A DNA stretch of 64,000 bases from an uncultured Collinsella sp. (GCA_900545745.1 URAD01000005.1:22334-86333), one strand, 5' to 3'. Positions 55,090 through 63,734 are shown, counted from the stretch's first letter. A program made the numbers and translations. Notes: a model not told the origin generated them from the letters alone.

Positions 55090-55996
55090 CGCCGGCCTCC
55101 TTGGCGCCATCGGCGTTTGAGCCCGCAGCCTCGCGCTTTGCCTTGCGCTCGGCATTGAGCTCGGCATCGCTCTCGCGCACCAGTTTGATAATCGCCGCGC
55201 AGGCCTCCTCGCCCACCAAGTCGCGAGCACGTACCGTCAGGCGCGTCGCCTCCTGCTTGTCGCCGTCGCTTGCAGCATCGGTCGCGCACATAATCAGGCA
55301 GATGGCAATCTCGGCCGAAGGCGAGGTCGGAACGCCTTGCAGGGCCAGTTCACCCATCACGTGCTCGTCGCTCTCATCGGCGGCATCCGGATAGGTGGTA
55401 TGGATCTTGTTGAGCAGGCGCGTCGTATGCGCATCGTTGGGCGCCAGGCGCAGCGCCAGACGCGCGCAGCCCACGGCAGCCGAAGCGTTCTCGGTCTCGG
55501 GCTCCAAGAAGTACTGACCCAGATTGGCGTAAGCGCGGGCGGCGCACTTGCCATCGCTTGCACGCTCCAGCACCGAGAACGAGAGCGATGCCCATTCCTG
55601 CTTGTCTTCGAGTGCGCGGAACAGCTCGGCCAAATCCAAGCGATAGTTGCAGTTCATGGGGTCCCAACGCACAGCCTGCATCAGGGCATTGCGAGCGCTC
55701 ACATAATCCTGCTGGCGAATGTAGGCAAACGCCATATCAGAGTACAGGCGGTCAAACGGCACCTCGACCTGCACGAGCTCGCGCGGATCCTTCTCCACGC
55801 GGCGATAGGCCAAGCGCTCAAACTTGCTATCAAAGCTAAAGTATTGGCGCTTCTCCTCCGTCTTGCACTCGGCGTCGATATACTCCTCGGCGAGCTCCAC
55901 CAGGCGCTCCAGCAGCGGCGTCGCCGTAGCCAGGTCGCCCTGCGCCAGATAGTTCTCGGCATACGTGATGTCTTGCAAGCTGATGGGCAGGTCCAT
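55079..55996 (-). CDS. TPR-repeat protein
   Basis: A 305-residue soluble protein of paired helices. Segments such as FAYIRQQDYVSARNALMQAVRWDP (about 92-115) and AYANLGQYFLEPETENASAAVGCARLALRLAPND are tetratricopeptide-like; the last 25 residues are Ala/Lys/Glu-rich. The cell partner is unknown. ATG 55996 has CGAGGAG upstream. It is first in a two-gene unit with smpB, so a link to ribosome rescue or expression is possible but untested. The tRNA genes lie just upstream with their own terminator. Confidence 0.8.
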   Translation of the reverse strand: MDLPISLQDITYAENYLAQGDLATATPLLERLVELAEEYIDAECKTEEKRQYFSFDSKFERLAYRRVEKDPRELVQVEVPFDRLYSDMAFAYIRQQDYVSARNALMQAVRWDPMNCNYRLDLAELFRALEDKQEWASLSFSVLERASDGKCAARAYANLGQYFLEPETENASAAVGCARLALRLAPNDAHTTRLLNKIHTTYPDAADESDEHVMGELALQGVPTSPSAEIAICLIMCATDAASDGDKQEATRLTVRARDLVGEEACAAIIKLVRESDAELNAERKAKREAAGSNADGAKEAGDAQ

Positions 55997-56048
55997 GACA
56001 ACTCCTCGGTCCAGGCGGCAGACTCAACGCGCCTTAAACATCGGTCAA

Positions 56049-56081
56049 TACACAAAACCCGGGTCTCTTTCGAGGCCCGGG
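56049..56081 (-). terminator. Terminator of the tRNA transcript
   Basis: CCCGGG/CCCGGG with a 12-base loop, followed on the minus strand by TTTTGTGTATT, 11 bases beyond the tRNA-Glu end. Confidence 0.8.
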
Positions 56082-56092
56082 CATTCATTTTG

Positions 56093-56169
56093 TGGTAGCC
56101 CGTACCAGATTCGAACTGGTGATCTCCGCCTTGAGAGGGCGGCGTCCTAAACCGCTAGACGAACGGGCC
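56093..56169 (-). tRNA. tRNA-Glu (anticodon CTC)
   Basis: A full cloverleaf on the minus strand: acceptor GGCCCGT/ACGGGCT, D-arm with TCTAGCGGTTTAGGA, anticodon arm CCGCC-CTCTCAA-GGCGG, T-arm ACCAG-TTCGAAT-CTGGT, and an encoded CCA end. The anticodon CTC reads GAG (Glu). Confidence 0.93.
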
Positions 56170-56186
56170 ATATGTAGCAAATGCAA

Positions 56187-56260
56187 TGGCTGGGATGGAG
56201 GGAGTCGAACCCCCATTGACGGAACCAGAATCCGCTGTCCTGCCATTAGACGACATCCCA
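56187..56260 (-). tRNA. tRNA-Gln (anticodon CTG)
   Basis: Minus-strand cloverleaf: acceptor TGGGATG/CATCCCA, anticodon arm GCGGA-TTCTGGT-TCCGT, T-arm GGGGGTTCGACTCCCTC, discriminator G and encoded CCA. The anticodon CTG reads CAG (Gln). It is 17 bases upstream of tRNA-Glu, and the two form one transcript. Confidence 0.93.
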
Positions 56261-56526
56261 ATGACTGCATCGCTGCGCTCGGCTGTGCCTTTGCGCAAGA
56301 AAGAAATATACGGGAAGTCCGGCCGTGACGCAAGCCCCAATTTTGACTTTTTTGAAATTCAGTCAAATACGGCCAACACGTGAAGGACCTGTGAAGTCGA
56401 CCGCTGCACACGAAGGGCAAAACGCCGCGAGCGGTAGCCGTCAACCGTTGGCAGATTCTACCGCGAAAACGATAGCACCAGGCAACACAATCGAAGTATC
56501 AATGATCACGTAGATATCGAGGCGCC

Positions 56527-56937
56527 ATGGACGAAGAGCTTGATTACCTATGGGAGACCCTGGGCCTCGAGATCACTGCTGACCTTTGGCCCGAACGGGA
56601 CAAAATCCATCCCACTCTGCGCCCCGCCATCACGGTGATGCAGGCAAAATACCGCCGTGCATCCTTTTTGATCATGCGGATGTCATGGCACGCGGGACTC
56701 CCCGACCTTAAGCGAATCCAGGCAAGCCTCGTCGAGCTGTCCGGTATGCCGACTGTCATATCCGAGGCGCACCTGGAGCAGCGACAGCGCGAGCGACTGC
56801 AACAGCAGCGGATTCCCTTTATCTGCCCCGGTGTTCAGGCATATCTGCCCTTTATGGACGAGGAGTACTGGAGCGGCAAGCCCAACAAGCACGTAAAGGT
56901 CTACAATCCGCACGAATGGGCACAGCTTGAGGATTAG
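56527..56937 (+). CDS. Short unknown protein, possibly truncated
   Basis: A 136-residue protein beginning MDEELDYLWETLGLEITADLWPER. The phrase EQRQRERLQQQRIPFICPGVQAYLPF resembles the middle of Firmicutes helix-turn-helix proteins in which the motif 'RIPFIVPGxQxYLPF' is followed by a longer C-terminal part. Here the protein ends about 30 residues later, next to tandem palindromes, so the C-terminal half may have been lost. The ribosome site (GAGG) is weak. Not enough to name a function. Confidence 0.55.
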   Translation: MDEELDYLWETLGLEITADLWPERDKIHPTLRPAITVMQAKYRRASFLIMRMSWHAGLPDLKRIQASLVELSGMPTVISEAHLEQRQRERLQQQRIPFICPGVQAYLPFMDEEYWSGKPNKHVKVYNPHEWAQLED

Positions 56938-56980
56938 CGCATATGCCCGCCAGCCGGGATAGTGCGCATGCCCGCCAACC

Positions 56981-57151
56981 GGAAAGCTCATCCCGGAATT
57001 TACGTCCAGAACGGGACGCGCTTTCCCCTAGAGGCCCCAAACGGAAACCGTATCCCAGATTTCGCGCTCAAACTGGGATACGGTTTCCGCTAGCCCCTTC
57101 AACCGGAAACTGCGTCCCGGAATCCGAGCTCAAAACGGGTCGCACTTTCCG
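56981..57151. repeat. Three tandem family G hairpins
   Basis: Hairpins of about 46-48 bases at 56981-57026, 57042-57089 and 57104-57151. Each begins GGAAA and ends TTTCC, with TCCC/GGGA inside; for the middle copy arms GGAAACCGTATCCCA and TGGGATACGGTTTCC are perfect. Between copies the variable stem bases change on both arms. They fill the gap between the short unknown gene and the Spx/ArsC-like gene. Confidence 0.85.
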
Positions 57152-57157
57152 CAGCCG

Positions 57158-57517
57158 CTACAGCAACGCCTCGGCCCAAGCCGCTTCCCTAAAGCCGGGA
57201 ATCGCAAAGTCGTCGCCCACCAGCAGCGGACGCTTGACCAGCATGCCGTCGGTCGCCAGCAGCTCGTAGCACTCCTGATCCGTCATGCCCGCATCCAGAC
57301 GCGCCTTCAGGCCCAGCTCTCGATATTTCATGCCCGACGAATTAAAGAAGCGCCGCACCGGCAGCCCCGAACGAGCAATCCAGGTCGCAAGCTCATCAGC
57401 CGTGGGATTGTCCAAAACGATATCGCGATCGATATACTCTACCCCATGTTCGTCCAGCCATGCCTTGGCCTTCTTGCAGGTCGAGCACTTGGGATATTCA
57501 ACAAACAATACCGCCAT
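57158..57517 (-). CDS. Spx/ArsC-like thioredoxin-fold protein
   Basis: A 119-residue protein of the arsenate reductase/Spx family: MAVLFVEYPKCSTCKKAKAWLDEHG with the redox CSTC at residues 11-14, then DIVLDNPTADELATWIARSGLPVRRFFNSSG and PLLVGDDFAIPGF. Members include glutathione-independent arsenate reductase relatives and Spx regulators; the YffB-like group fits best. ATG 57517 has GAAAGGAA upstream; the frame is open to 57601. No arsenic genes are nearby, so a redox or stress role is more likely. Confidence 0.85.
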   Translation of the reverse strand: MAVLFVEYPKCSTCKKAKAWLDEHGVEYIDRDIVLDNPTADELATWIARSGLPVRRFFNSSGMKYRELGLKARLDAGMTDQECYELLATDGMLVKRPLLVGDDFAIPGFREAAWAEALL

Positions 57518-57639
57518 GGGATTTCCTTTCTTAGAGAAAACAGGTGTCTGGAAAACTGCACATCGACGACCACTCGCGATTGCAGCCGTTATTGTAGTCA
57601 ATGTCGAAGCATAGGCAGTCGCGATGTCTCGTCTTAAGG

Positions 57640-58221
57640 CTAGCGCCTCGCATGGGCGCCGATCGGCCGAGTCGCATGGCGCACCAACGCCGCTGCCAGC
57701 AATACCAACAGCATGGCGGTGACATAGCCCGCAGCATCGAATCCTAAATCGATAACGTCGAAATGCCTGCCGGGAACAAAGATCTTATGCACCTGGTCGC
57801 CAACGGAGCAGGCAGCGCAAAAGAGAAACACAGGCACGCAACGGGAACACACACTCCATGGACGCCTGGAAAAGCAGACCACGATCACCGAGGCGAACAA
57901 TCCGACGAAGAAAAACTCTACGGTATGGGCGACGCGACGGACGTTTGTGCCCACCCACATGCGAATGGAAGCAAGTCGGCCAGACCGGACATTCGAGGCA
58001 GCCGAATCGGTGCCCCCAGTCATTCCGTTCTCCGCCTGAGCTTCACCCGTGGCATCGACAGCCTGAACGCTCGCAGCCTGACCCTCCACCACGCGCGCGG
58101 TGGACTCGCTCAGCAACGACGTCTGCACTGCGTTTTGCTCCGTCAGCACCCAGATGCCCGCCAGCGTTGCGGCGAACAGAGCGATCGCGGTCCACCCGAT
58201 TATTATCTTCATGTGCGCCAA
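57640..58221 (-). CDS. VanZ-family membrane protein
   Basis: A 193-residue protein. One membrane helix near the N-terminus (IIIGWTAIALFAATLAGIW), an exposed segment (about 25-85), then the VanZ-type core: NVRRVAHTVEFFFVGLFASV, SVGDQVHKIFVPGRHFDVIDLGFDAAGYV, which has the conserved histidine and D-E/Q pattern. VanZ proteins give low-level glycopeptide resistance in one case; most have no known role. A TTG start (58221) has GGAGG seven bases upstream and is preferred over ATG 58212. Confidence 0.78.
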   Translation of the reverse strand: MAHMKIIIGWTAIALFAATLAGIWVLTEQNAVQTSLLSESTARVVEGQAASVQAVDATGEAQAENGMTGGTDSAASNVRSGRLASIRMWVGTNVRRVAHTVEFFFVGLFASVIVVCFSRRPWSVCSRCVPVFLFCAACSVGDQVHKIFVPGRHFDVIDLGFDAAGYVTAMLLVLLAAALVRHATRPIGAHARR

Positions 58222-58327
58222 AGGCCAACCTCCGTCTTTTTAAATATGAGCGAGTGTAGCCCCAAATGACATCGTCACCGTATCAAAATTTGAATCGCAA
58301 CAGGAAGCGACAAAGCGACGCAAACCC

Positions 58328-58933
58328 CTACCCCGCCTCGCGCATCCAGCGATCGAACGTCCCCACGCACACGCCCAGGCACTTTGCTGCCTGGCTGCGG
58401 GTAATATCGCCCGCCTCATAGCTATCGCGCACCAGCTCAAACTGAGGAGGGCACGGCTTGCGAGGTCGACCGAAACGGACCCCTCGCGCTCGCGCCGCTG
58501 CAATCCCCTCCGCCTGGCGCCGATGGATATTCTCGCGCTCCACCTGCGCCACGTAGCTCAGCAGTTGCAGCACAATATCGGCAATCAGGGTGTTGGTCAC
58601 ATCCGGCGCGCCGCTGGCCCTGACGCGCGTGTCAAGCAATGGCATGTCCAACACCACAATGGCAACCCCGAGCTCCTTGGTAATGCGTCGCCATTCCTCA
58701 AGAATCTCGGAGTAATTACGGCCAAGTCGGTCGATAGAAAGCACCACCAGTACGTCCCCGTCTCCCAGGACGTGCAGCAGCTCGCGATAACGCGGTCGAT
58801 CGAAGTCCTTGCCGCTCGCATGGTCGGCATAAATATTCGCCGAGCCCACGCCATAGGCGCCCAGCGCATCCAGCTGCCGATTAAGGTTCTGATCGCGCGA
58901 ACTCACCCGCGCATAACCGTACACCGTCGCCAT
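58328..58933 (-). CDS. Serine recombinase (resolvase/invertase family)
   Basis: A 201-residue small serine recombinase. YGYARVSSRDQNLNRQLDAL holds the catalytic serine near residue 11 and the conserved arginine, followed by DRPRYRELL, VLSIDRLGRN and the EERENIHRRQAEGI-like helix E. A C-terminal helix-turn-helix (ITRSQAAKCLGVCVGTFDRWM) binds the recombination site. ATG 58933 follows GGGGATGAG. No transposase or integron genes are seen, so the substrate site is unknown; a hairpin at 58953-58990 lies in its promoter region. Such proteins often remain after loss of a mobile element. Confidence 0.9.
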   Translation of the reverse strand: MATVYGYARVSSRDQNLNRQLDALGAYGVGSANIYADHASGKDFDRPRYRELLHVLGDGDVLVVLSIDRLGRNYSEILEEWRRITKELGVAIVVLDMPLLDTRVRASGAPDVTNTLIADIVLQLLSYVAQVERENIHRRQAEGIAAARARGVRFGRPRKPCPPQFELVRDSYEAGDITRSQAAKCLGVCVGTFDRWMREAG

Positions 58934-58952
58934 CTCATCCCCGCTTTCTTGT

Positions 58953-58990
58953 AAACCTGCCAAAAGGGACAGGTTTATTTTGGTAGGTTT
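58953..58990. repeat. Hairpin with GGGACAGG loop upstream of the recombinase
   Basis: AAACCTGCCAAAA pairs with TTTTGGTAGGTTT; the loop is GGGACAGGTTTA. The GGGACAGGT word matches the ends of the palindrome at 42165-42212. Confidence 0.7.
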
Positions 58991-59056
58991 TACCTCTCAA
59001 ATAGCAGGTAAGCGGGCGGCCGAGCAAACGGCAAGGTAGCCACGATTCAAATGCGA

Positions 59057-59080
59057 AGGGCGGTCCCGAAAGGCCGCCCT
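59057..59080 (-). terminator. Possible terminator after rnr
   Basis: A seven-base stem AGGGCGG/CCGCCCT followed on the minus strand by TCGCATTTG, 30 bases after the rnr stop. The T-tract is poor. Confidence 0.5.
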
Positions 59081-59109
59081 CCGCTCCCCCACCATCAGTC
59101 GGGATTTGG

Positions 59110-61245
59110 CTAATGGATCAGCTTAAAGTCCAAGTGCCCACGTGTGGTATTGACGCGCGAGACCTCGATAATCACGCGCTGCCCCAGCTCGTAACGGGTG
59201 CCCGTGTCGGCACCTGTGAGCGTTAGCGCGTCCTCGTCGAACTCGAACCACTCGTTGCCCAGGCTCTTGATCGAAACCAAGCCTTCGACCTGCGTTAGGT
59301 CCAAGCGCACAAAGAGGCCCATGCTGCTAACCCACGAGACGGTTCCGGCATAGCGCTCGCCCAGACGGTCCTCATAGTACTGGGCAATCTTGATCTTTTG
59401 CGTCGCATGGCTGGCGGCATCTGCCGCGCGCTCGGCATCGCTACATGCGCGGCAGATCTGCGGCAGAATGCGCGGCAGCGACTCGCGCCCCTTGCCGATC
59501 AGCCGCGGCGTACGGACCAAGGCGTCCTTGCCGCCGAGCTGCTCATAGGCCAACTGCAGTTTGAGCACGCGGTGCACCACCAGATCGGGGTAGCGACGGA
59601 TGGGACTCGTAAAGTGACAGTAGCACGGCGCGGCGAGCGCAAAGTGGCCCTCGTTGCGCGGCTTGTACAGCGCGCGCTGCATGCTGCGCAGAAGCAGCGT
59701 GTTAACGAGCGGTGCGTTGGCCGTACCGGCGGCAGCATCAACTGCAGCCTGCAGCTCATCGGGGCTCCCCAGGGCAATACCGGCAGCACGACGATCGTCG
59801 ATGATGCCTAGCTGCGCCAGCGCAACGGCGGCACCGTGCAGGCTATCGGGGCTCGGATCCTCATGCACGCGATAGCAGGCCTCGATATCACGGTCTGCCA
59901 GCCACTCTGCAACGCACTCGTTGGCGAGCAGCATGGCTTCCTCGATAAGCGACGTGGCACACGAACGCTCACGCGCCACAATCTGCACGGGTACTCCGTC
60001 CTCATCCAATAGAGCGCGAATCTCGGCCGTGTCAAAATCAACTGAGCCGCGGGTGCGACGAATACGACGGCGAAGTTCGGCGAGTTCGTTGGCGGCGACA
60101 AGGAAATCGCCGAGGTCGACGTTGTAGCCGCGGGCGGCCTCCTCGCACGCAAGACCGCGCTCAAGCGCTTCCTCGCGCGAGGTTTCGGCAGCCGCAACAT
60201 CCTCGGCCGCACCCTCCAGCACCGAATACTCAACCGCACCGGCACGCACCAGCAGCGCCTCGGCGCCGTCATAGTCCATACGCACACGCGAGCGAATCAC
60301 ACTGGGGTATGGATCGTAATGCCGCACGCGACCCTGTGCATCGAGCTCGATGTCGACGGTAAACGCAAGACGGTCCTCGTCAGGGCGCAGCGAGCACAGG
60401 TCACAGGACAGGCGTTCGGGCAGCATGGGAAGCACACGATCGGCCAGATACACCGATGTCGTACGATGGCGAGCCTCAAGATCGATATGCCCGTCCCAAG
60501 CCACATAGTGTGAAACGTCGGCGATATGCACACCCAGCTTGTAGCCACCCTCGGGCGTGCGCTCCAGCGAAATGGCATCGTCAAAGTCGCGCGCGTCGAC
60601 CGGGTCGATCGTGATGACAAAGCGGTCGCGCAGATCGCGGCGGAGCGGGTCCTTAAGCGCCGCGGACACATCGAGCGAAAGCCCCTCGGCCTCGTCCAGT
60701 GCGGCCTCGGGATAGCTATCGGTATAGCCGTAGCGCGCCATCACATATTGAACGCCCAAATCGGGCGCGTCATCTCCGCCAATGCGGCGCTCGATCGTCA
60801 CAGTGCCCGATTCCAGGCGCGTCGGGTAGGTCAAAATGCGCGCGACAACAGCATCACCCGGGCGGACGCCCAGGCGATCCGCCGAGGTATCCTCGGGCAG
60901 GATGAAGAAGTCGGCCTTCAGGCGCGAATCGAGCGGCTCGATCACACCAAGCGGACCGGCGGTCTGGTACGTGCCCACCACGCTTATGGCTGCACGCTCG
61001 ACCACGCCCTCGATCACGGCGCGCCGCTCACCGTGCGGGCTGTTCTTAATGCTCACGGCAACGGTATCGCCATCCATGATCTCGCGCTTACCGCGGCCCA
61101 TGACCTTGTAGTCGCCGTTTTCGGTTACAACGTAGGCGCTATGCTCATGGAGCTGCACGCGCCCGGTCAGGCTCGGACGGCGTTCGCTGCGCACCGGCCC
61201 GCGCTTATTGCGAGCTCCACGCTTATGCTTGTTATTGCGCCCCAT
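59110..61245 (-). CDS. rnr: Ribonuclease R
   Basis: A 711-residue RNB-family 3'-5' exoribonuclease. A short basic N-terminus (MGRNNKHKRGARNKRGPVRSE) precedes cold-shock-like domains, the RNB active site ITIDPVDARDFDDAISLE near residue 220 with its aspartates, VHIADVSHYV, and a C-terminal S1 domain (residues about 635-711, GTVSWVSSMGLFVRLD). It degrades structured RNA. ATG 61245 has TAGGAGG upstream. SmpB, which works with RNase R in E. coli, is encoded 4 kb away, but no cotranscription is visible. Confidence 0.93.
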   Translation of the reverse strand: MGRNNKHKRGARNKRGPVRSERRPSLTGRVQLHEHSAYVVTENGDYKVMGRGKREIMDGDTVAVSIKNSPHGERRAVIEGVVERAAISVVGTYQTAGPLGVIEPLDSRLKADFFILPEDTSADRLGVRPGDAVVARILTYPTRLESGTVTIERRIGGDDAPDLGVQYVMARYGYTDSYPEAALDEAEGLSLDVSAALKDPLRRDLRDRFVITIDPVDARDFDDAISLERTPEGGYKLGVHIADVSHYVAWDGHIDLEARHRTTSVYLADRVLPMLPERLSCDLCSLRPDEDRLAFTVDIELDAQGRVRHYDPYPSVIRSRVRMDYDGAEALLVRAGAVEYSVLEGAAEDVAAAETSREEALERGLACEEAARGYNVDLGDFLVAANELAELRRRIRRTRGSVDFDTAEIRALLDEDGVPVQIVARERSCATSLIEEAMLLANECVAEWLADRDIEACYRVHEDPSPDSLHGAAVALAQLGIIDDRRAAGIALGSPDELQAAVDAAAGTANAPLVNTLLLRSMQRALYKPRNEGHFALAAPCYCHFTSPIRRYPDLVVHRVLKLQLAYEQLGGKDALVRTPRLIGKGRESLPRILPQICRACSDAERAADAASHATQKIKIAQYYEDRLGERYAGTVSWVSSMGLFVRLDLTQVEGLVSIKSLGNEWFEFDEDALTLTGADTGTRYELGQRVIIEVSRVNTTRGHLDFKLIH

Positions 61246-61320
61246 GGCGCCTCCTAACTATCGATTGCGAACTCCAAAGAGTCTACCCAAATGATTCGCT
61301 TTCCTGCCGTCCCCTAGGAA

Positions 61321-61356
61321 TCAAAAAACGGGCCGCCCCATAAGAGACGACCCGTT
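61321..61356 (-). terminator. Terminator of the ftsEX operon
   Basis: On the minus strand AACGGGTCG pairs loosely with CGGCCCGTT, followed by TTTTGATTC. It lies about 25 bases beyond the ftsX stop. Confidence 0.75.
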
Positions 61357-61380
61357 GGAAGGGATGAATTCCAGGCATGC

Positions 61381-62301
61381 CTACACGCGCAGGTAGCGGC
61401 GCATGGCAATGGCAGAACCAAAGAGACCGATAATCACGCCGACCAGAATCAGCGCAGCATAGGTCACCAGGTAGTACTGCGTCGGCAGGGCAAACGACAT
61501 CCAGCCGATGCTCTCCTGCAGACGCGGAATCATCAGATTGCGCAGCAGCTCCAGAACGCCGATGGAAAGCAGCGAGCCCAAAATGGCCTGCAGTACACCC
61601 TCGGTGATAAACGGGCCGCGAATGAAGCCGTTGCTGGCGCCGACCAGACGCATAATCGCAATCTCACGACGACGCGCCGTGATGGACAGGCGAATCGTGT
61701 TGTTGATGAAGATGAATGCGATAAAGGTCAGAAGGCCAACGAGCACCACGGCGGCAATGCGGATGTAGTTGGTCACCTGGAACAGGCGGCTTACTTCCTC
61801 CTGGCCATACAGTACGCTCGCGTTGACGTCGCCGTCGTCCGCGATCTTTTGGAAGTCGGCATTCTTCTTGAGCTTCTTGGCCGTGCTCTCGACCTGAGAC
61901 GGATCGTCCATCTCAATCGCAAACGAGGCGGGCAGCGGGTTCTGGCCGTCGAGCGCGCTCATGGTGGCGTCGGCGTTGCCCGACATCTTGCTCGTATACT
62001 CGGCCAGCGCGTCGTCCTTGTCCTTATAGGTCACGGACTTGACGTTATTCCACGTCTTAAGCTCGGCCTCAAAAGCCTGAACATCAGCCTGATCGGCGTC
62101 ATCACTAATGAACGCGTTGATGACAACCTGATCCTCGACGGTGCCGATCACGGAGTTCAGCATCGCAGAGCCCATGATAAACAGGCCGATGATAAACAGC
62201 GAAAGGAAGATCGTGATGACGGCGCCGAGCGAGGTAGTCCAGTTACGGAAGAAGTGGCTGATTGCCTCTTTGAAGGAGTAGCCTACGTTAGTTGGTGCCA
62301 T
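61381..62301 (-). CDS. ftsX: Cell-division ABC transporter permease FtsX
   Basis: A 306-residue membrane protein with four predicted transmembrane helices: one near residue 25-48 (LGAVITIFLSLFIIGLFIMG), an extracellular domain up to about 165, then three at about 180-205, 225-250 and 275-300. INNTIRLSITARRREIAIMRLVGASNGFIRGPFITEGV is the FtsX signature cytoplasmic loop. It couples cytoplasmic ATP use by FtsE to activation of peptidoglycan hydrolases. It overlaps ftsE by 14 bases. Confidence 0.94.
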   Translation of the reverse strand: MAPTNVGYSFKEAISHFFRNWTTSLGAVITIFLSLFIIGLFIMGSAMLNSVIGTVEDQVVINAFISDDADQADVQAFEAELKTWNNVKSVTYKDKDDALAEYTSKMSGNADATMSALDGQNPLPASFAIEMDDPSQVESTAKKLKKNADFQKIADDGDVNASVLYGQEEVSRLFQVTNYIRIAAVVLVGLLTFIAFIFINNTIRLSITARRREIAIMRLVGASNGFIRGPFITEGVLQAILGSLLSIGVLELLRNLMIPRLQESIGWMSFALPTQYYLVTYAALILVGVIIGLFGSAIAMRRYLRV

Positions 62302-63508
62302 AGTTGCCGTAACCTCCCCTCTCCTGGTCGCGGATAACGTGGCCGCCCTCGAGGGCGATCACGCGACGGTGCATGCTATCGACCATCTCGCGGTCGTGCG
62401 TGGCGACGATCACGGTGGTGCCGGTGCGGTTAATACGCTCGAGCAGCTTCATGATGCCCAGCGAGATCGCCGGGTCGAGGTTGCCCGTCGGCTCGTCGCA
62501 GATCAGCAGCGGCGGACGGTTGACCATAGCGCGGGCGACGGCAACGCGCTGCTGCTCGCCACCGGAAAGCTGGTCGGGCAGCGAGTCCATCTGATCGGCC
62601 AGGCCGACCAGACGCAGCACCTCGGGCACCTGGCTGCGAATGACGCCCTTGGGCTTGCCGATGCACTGCAGGGCAAACGCCACGTTTTCGTAGGCGGTCT
62701 TTTGCGGCAGAAGCTTAAAGTCCTGGAACACGGCGCCAATCTGGCGGCGCAGGAACGGAACCTTGCGGTTCTTAATCTTCATGAGGTCCTGACCGGCGAC
62801 CAGGATGCGGCCGCTCGTCGGCTTGACGTCGCGGTTGAGCGTCGACAGCAGCGTGGTCTTACCCGAGCCGGAGTGACCGACCAGGAAGACGAACTCGCCC
62901 GGATAGATCTCGATGTTGATGTCGTCGAGTGCAGGCTTGTTGGGCTGTGCCGGATAGATCTTGGTGACATGCTCCATAAGGATGACGGGCTCGACACCGG
63001 CCTGCTTGGCCATCTTCTTGCGGCTGGCCTGCGGATCGATGGGCGCAAACACCGACGTAAAATCGGGGTTGTTGAGCGCGTTATCGAGGCTTGCGACCTC
63101 GGCGGCCTGATCGCTCTCGACCACCGGGACAGCAGGCTGCGTGGGGTCGGGAATAGCGGCAAAGAGACCGGACTGCGCAGGCTGAGGAGCCGGCGTCGCA
63201 GGGGCCAAGGGGTCGGGAATGCCGACCATGGTAGGCTGCGGCGTGGCGGCGCCAGCCTGAGGTTGCTCCACGCGAGCGGTCACGGCCTGAACGGGCTCAA
63301 AGCCCGCCGTGCCGGAAAGCGCGACATCGCTGGTGGGATTGTAGGCAAAGGGATCGGATGCCGGCTGTGCCTGATCTGCCGGCTGAGCGGGGGCCTGAGC
63401 AACAGGCTGGCCCTCTGAATCCGGAGTGGCGAAACGACTGCCCTGGACGCCTGCCTGCGTCTTGGGGGCATCATCGCCCGCACCGGAGGTACGGAAGTGG
63501 TTACCCAC
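62288..63508 (-). CDS. ftsE: Cell-division ABC ATPase FtsE with long N-terminal extension
   Basis: A 406-residue protein. The ATPase core starts near residue 173 (PVILMEHVTKIYPAQPNKPALDD) and has GHSGSGKTT, FQDFKLLPQKTAYENVAF, LSGGEQQRVAVARAM, LLICDEPTGNLDP and VATHDREMVD. Residues 1-172 are a Pro/Ala/Gln-rich, probably disordered extension (repeats such as QPAQSGLFAAIPDPTQP). Usual FtsE is about 230 residues, so this is unusual; it is in frame and its codon use resembles the rest. ATG 63508 is upstream of CCACTT with GGAGCACC. The stop overlaps the ftsX start. Confidence 0.92.
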   Translation of the reverse strand: MGNHFRTSGAGDDAPKTQAGVQGSRFATPDSEGQPVAQAPAQPADQAQPASDPFAYNPTSDVALSGTAGFEPVQAVTARVEQPQAGAATPQPTMVGIPDPLAPATPAPQPAQSGLFAAIPDPTQPAVPVVESDQAAEVASLDNALNNPDFTSVFAPIDPQASRKKMAKQAGVEPVILMEHVTKIYPAQPNKPALDDINIEIYPGEFVFLVGHSGSGKTTLLSTLNRDVKPTSGRILVAGQDLMKIKNRKVPFLRRQIGAVFQDFKLLPQKTAYENVAFALQCIGKPKGVIRSQVPEVLRLVGLADQMDSLPDQLSGGEQQRVAVARAMVNRPPLLICDEPTGNLDPAISLGIMKLLERINRTGTTVIVATHDREMVDSMHRRVIALEGGHVIRDQERGGYGNYGTN

Positions 63509-63611
63509 TGGTGCTCCTTATCGTCGTGCGTTTAAACTACATGAGCGCTTAGTATTTTAGCAGCATTAGCTTTGCTGCACATAAGAAGCATGGCCGTGTT
63601 TGGATCCCTCC

Positions 63612-63734
63612 GGCCGGACACAGGGTTACTTTCCAAATCGTCCTCGGACATGTCGGAGCCTCCGCTGCGCACTACGTGCGGCGGGGGCTCCTCCGTCCTG
63701 CGGAAAGATTTGGAAAGTAACCCTGTGTCCGGCC
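63612..63734. repeat. Variable-arm palindromic element, copy 2
   Basis: Outer arms of 28 bases (63612-63639 and 63707-63734; ends GGCCGGACACAGGGTTACTT) are perfectly complementary. The 67-base core at 63640-63706 closely matches the reverse complement of the core at 19046-19113, including GTCCTCGGACATGTCGGAG and GCGCACTACGTGCGGCGGGG, with changes in the inner stem (GCCTCCGC/GCGGGGGC versus GGCCCCG/CGGGGCC) that keep pairing. The arms are unrelated to those at 19015-19144. Confidence 0.85.

Noticed and set aside
56981..57151. Tandem hairpins as an attC/integron array
   Set aside because: No integrase of the IntI type and no attC core sites; the nearby recombinase is of the serine family.
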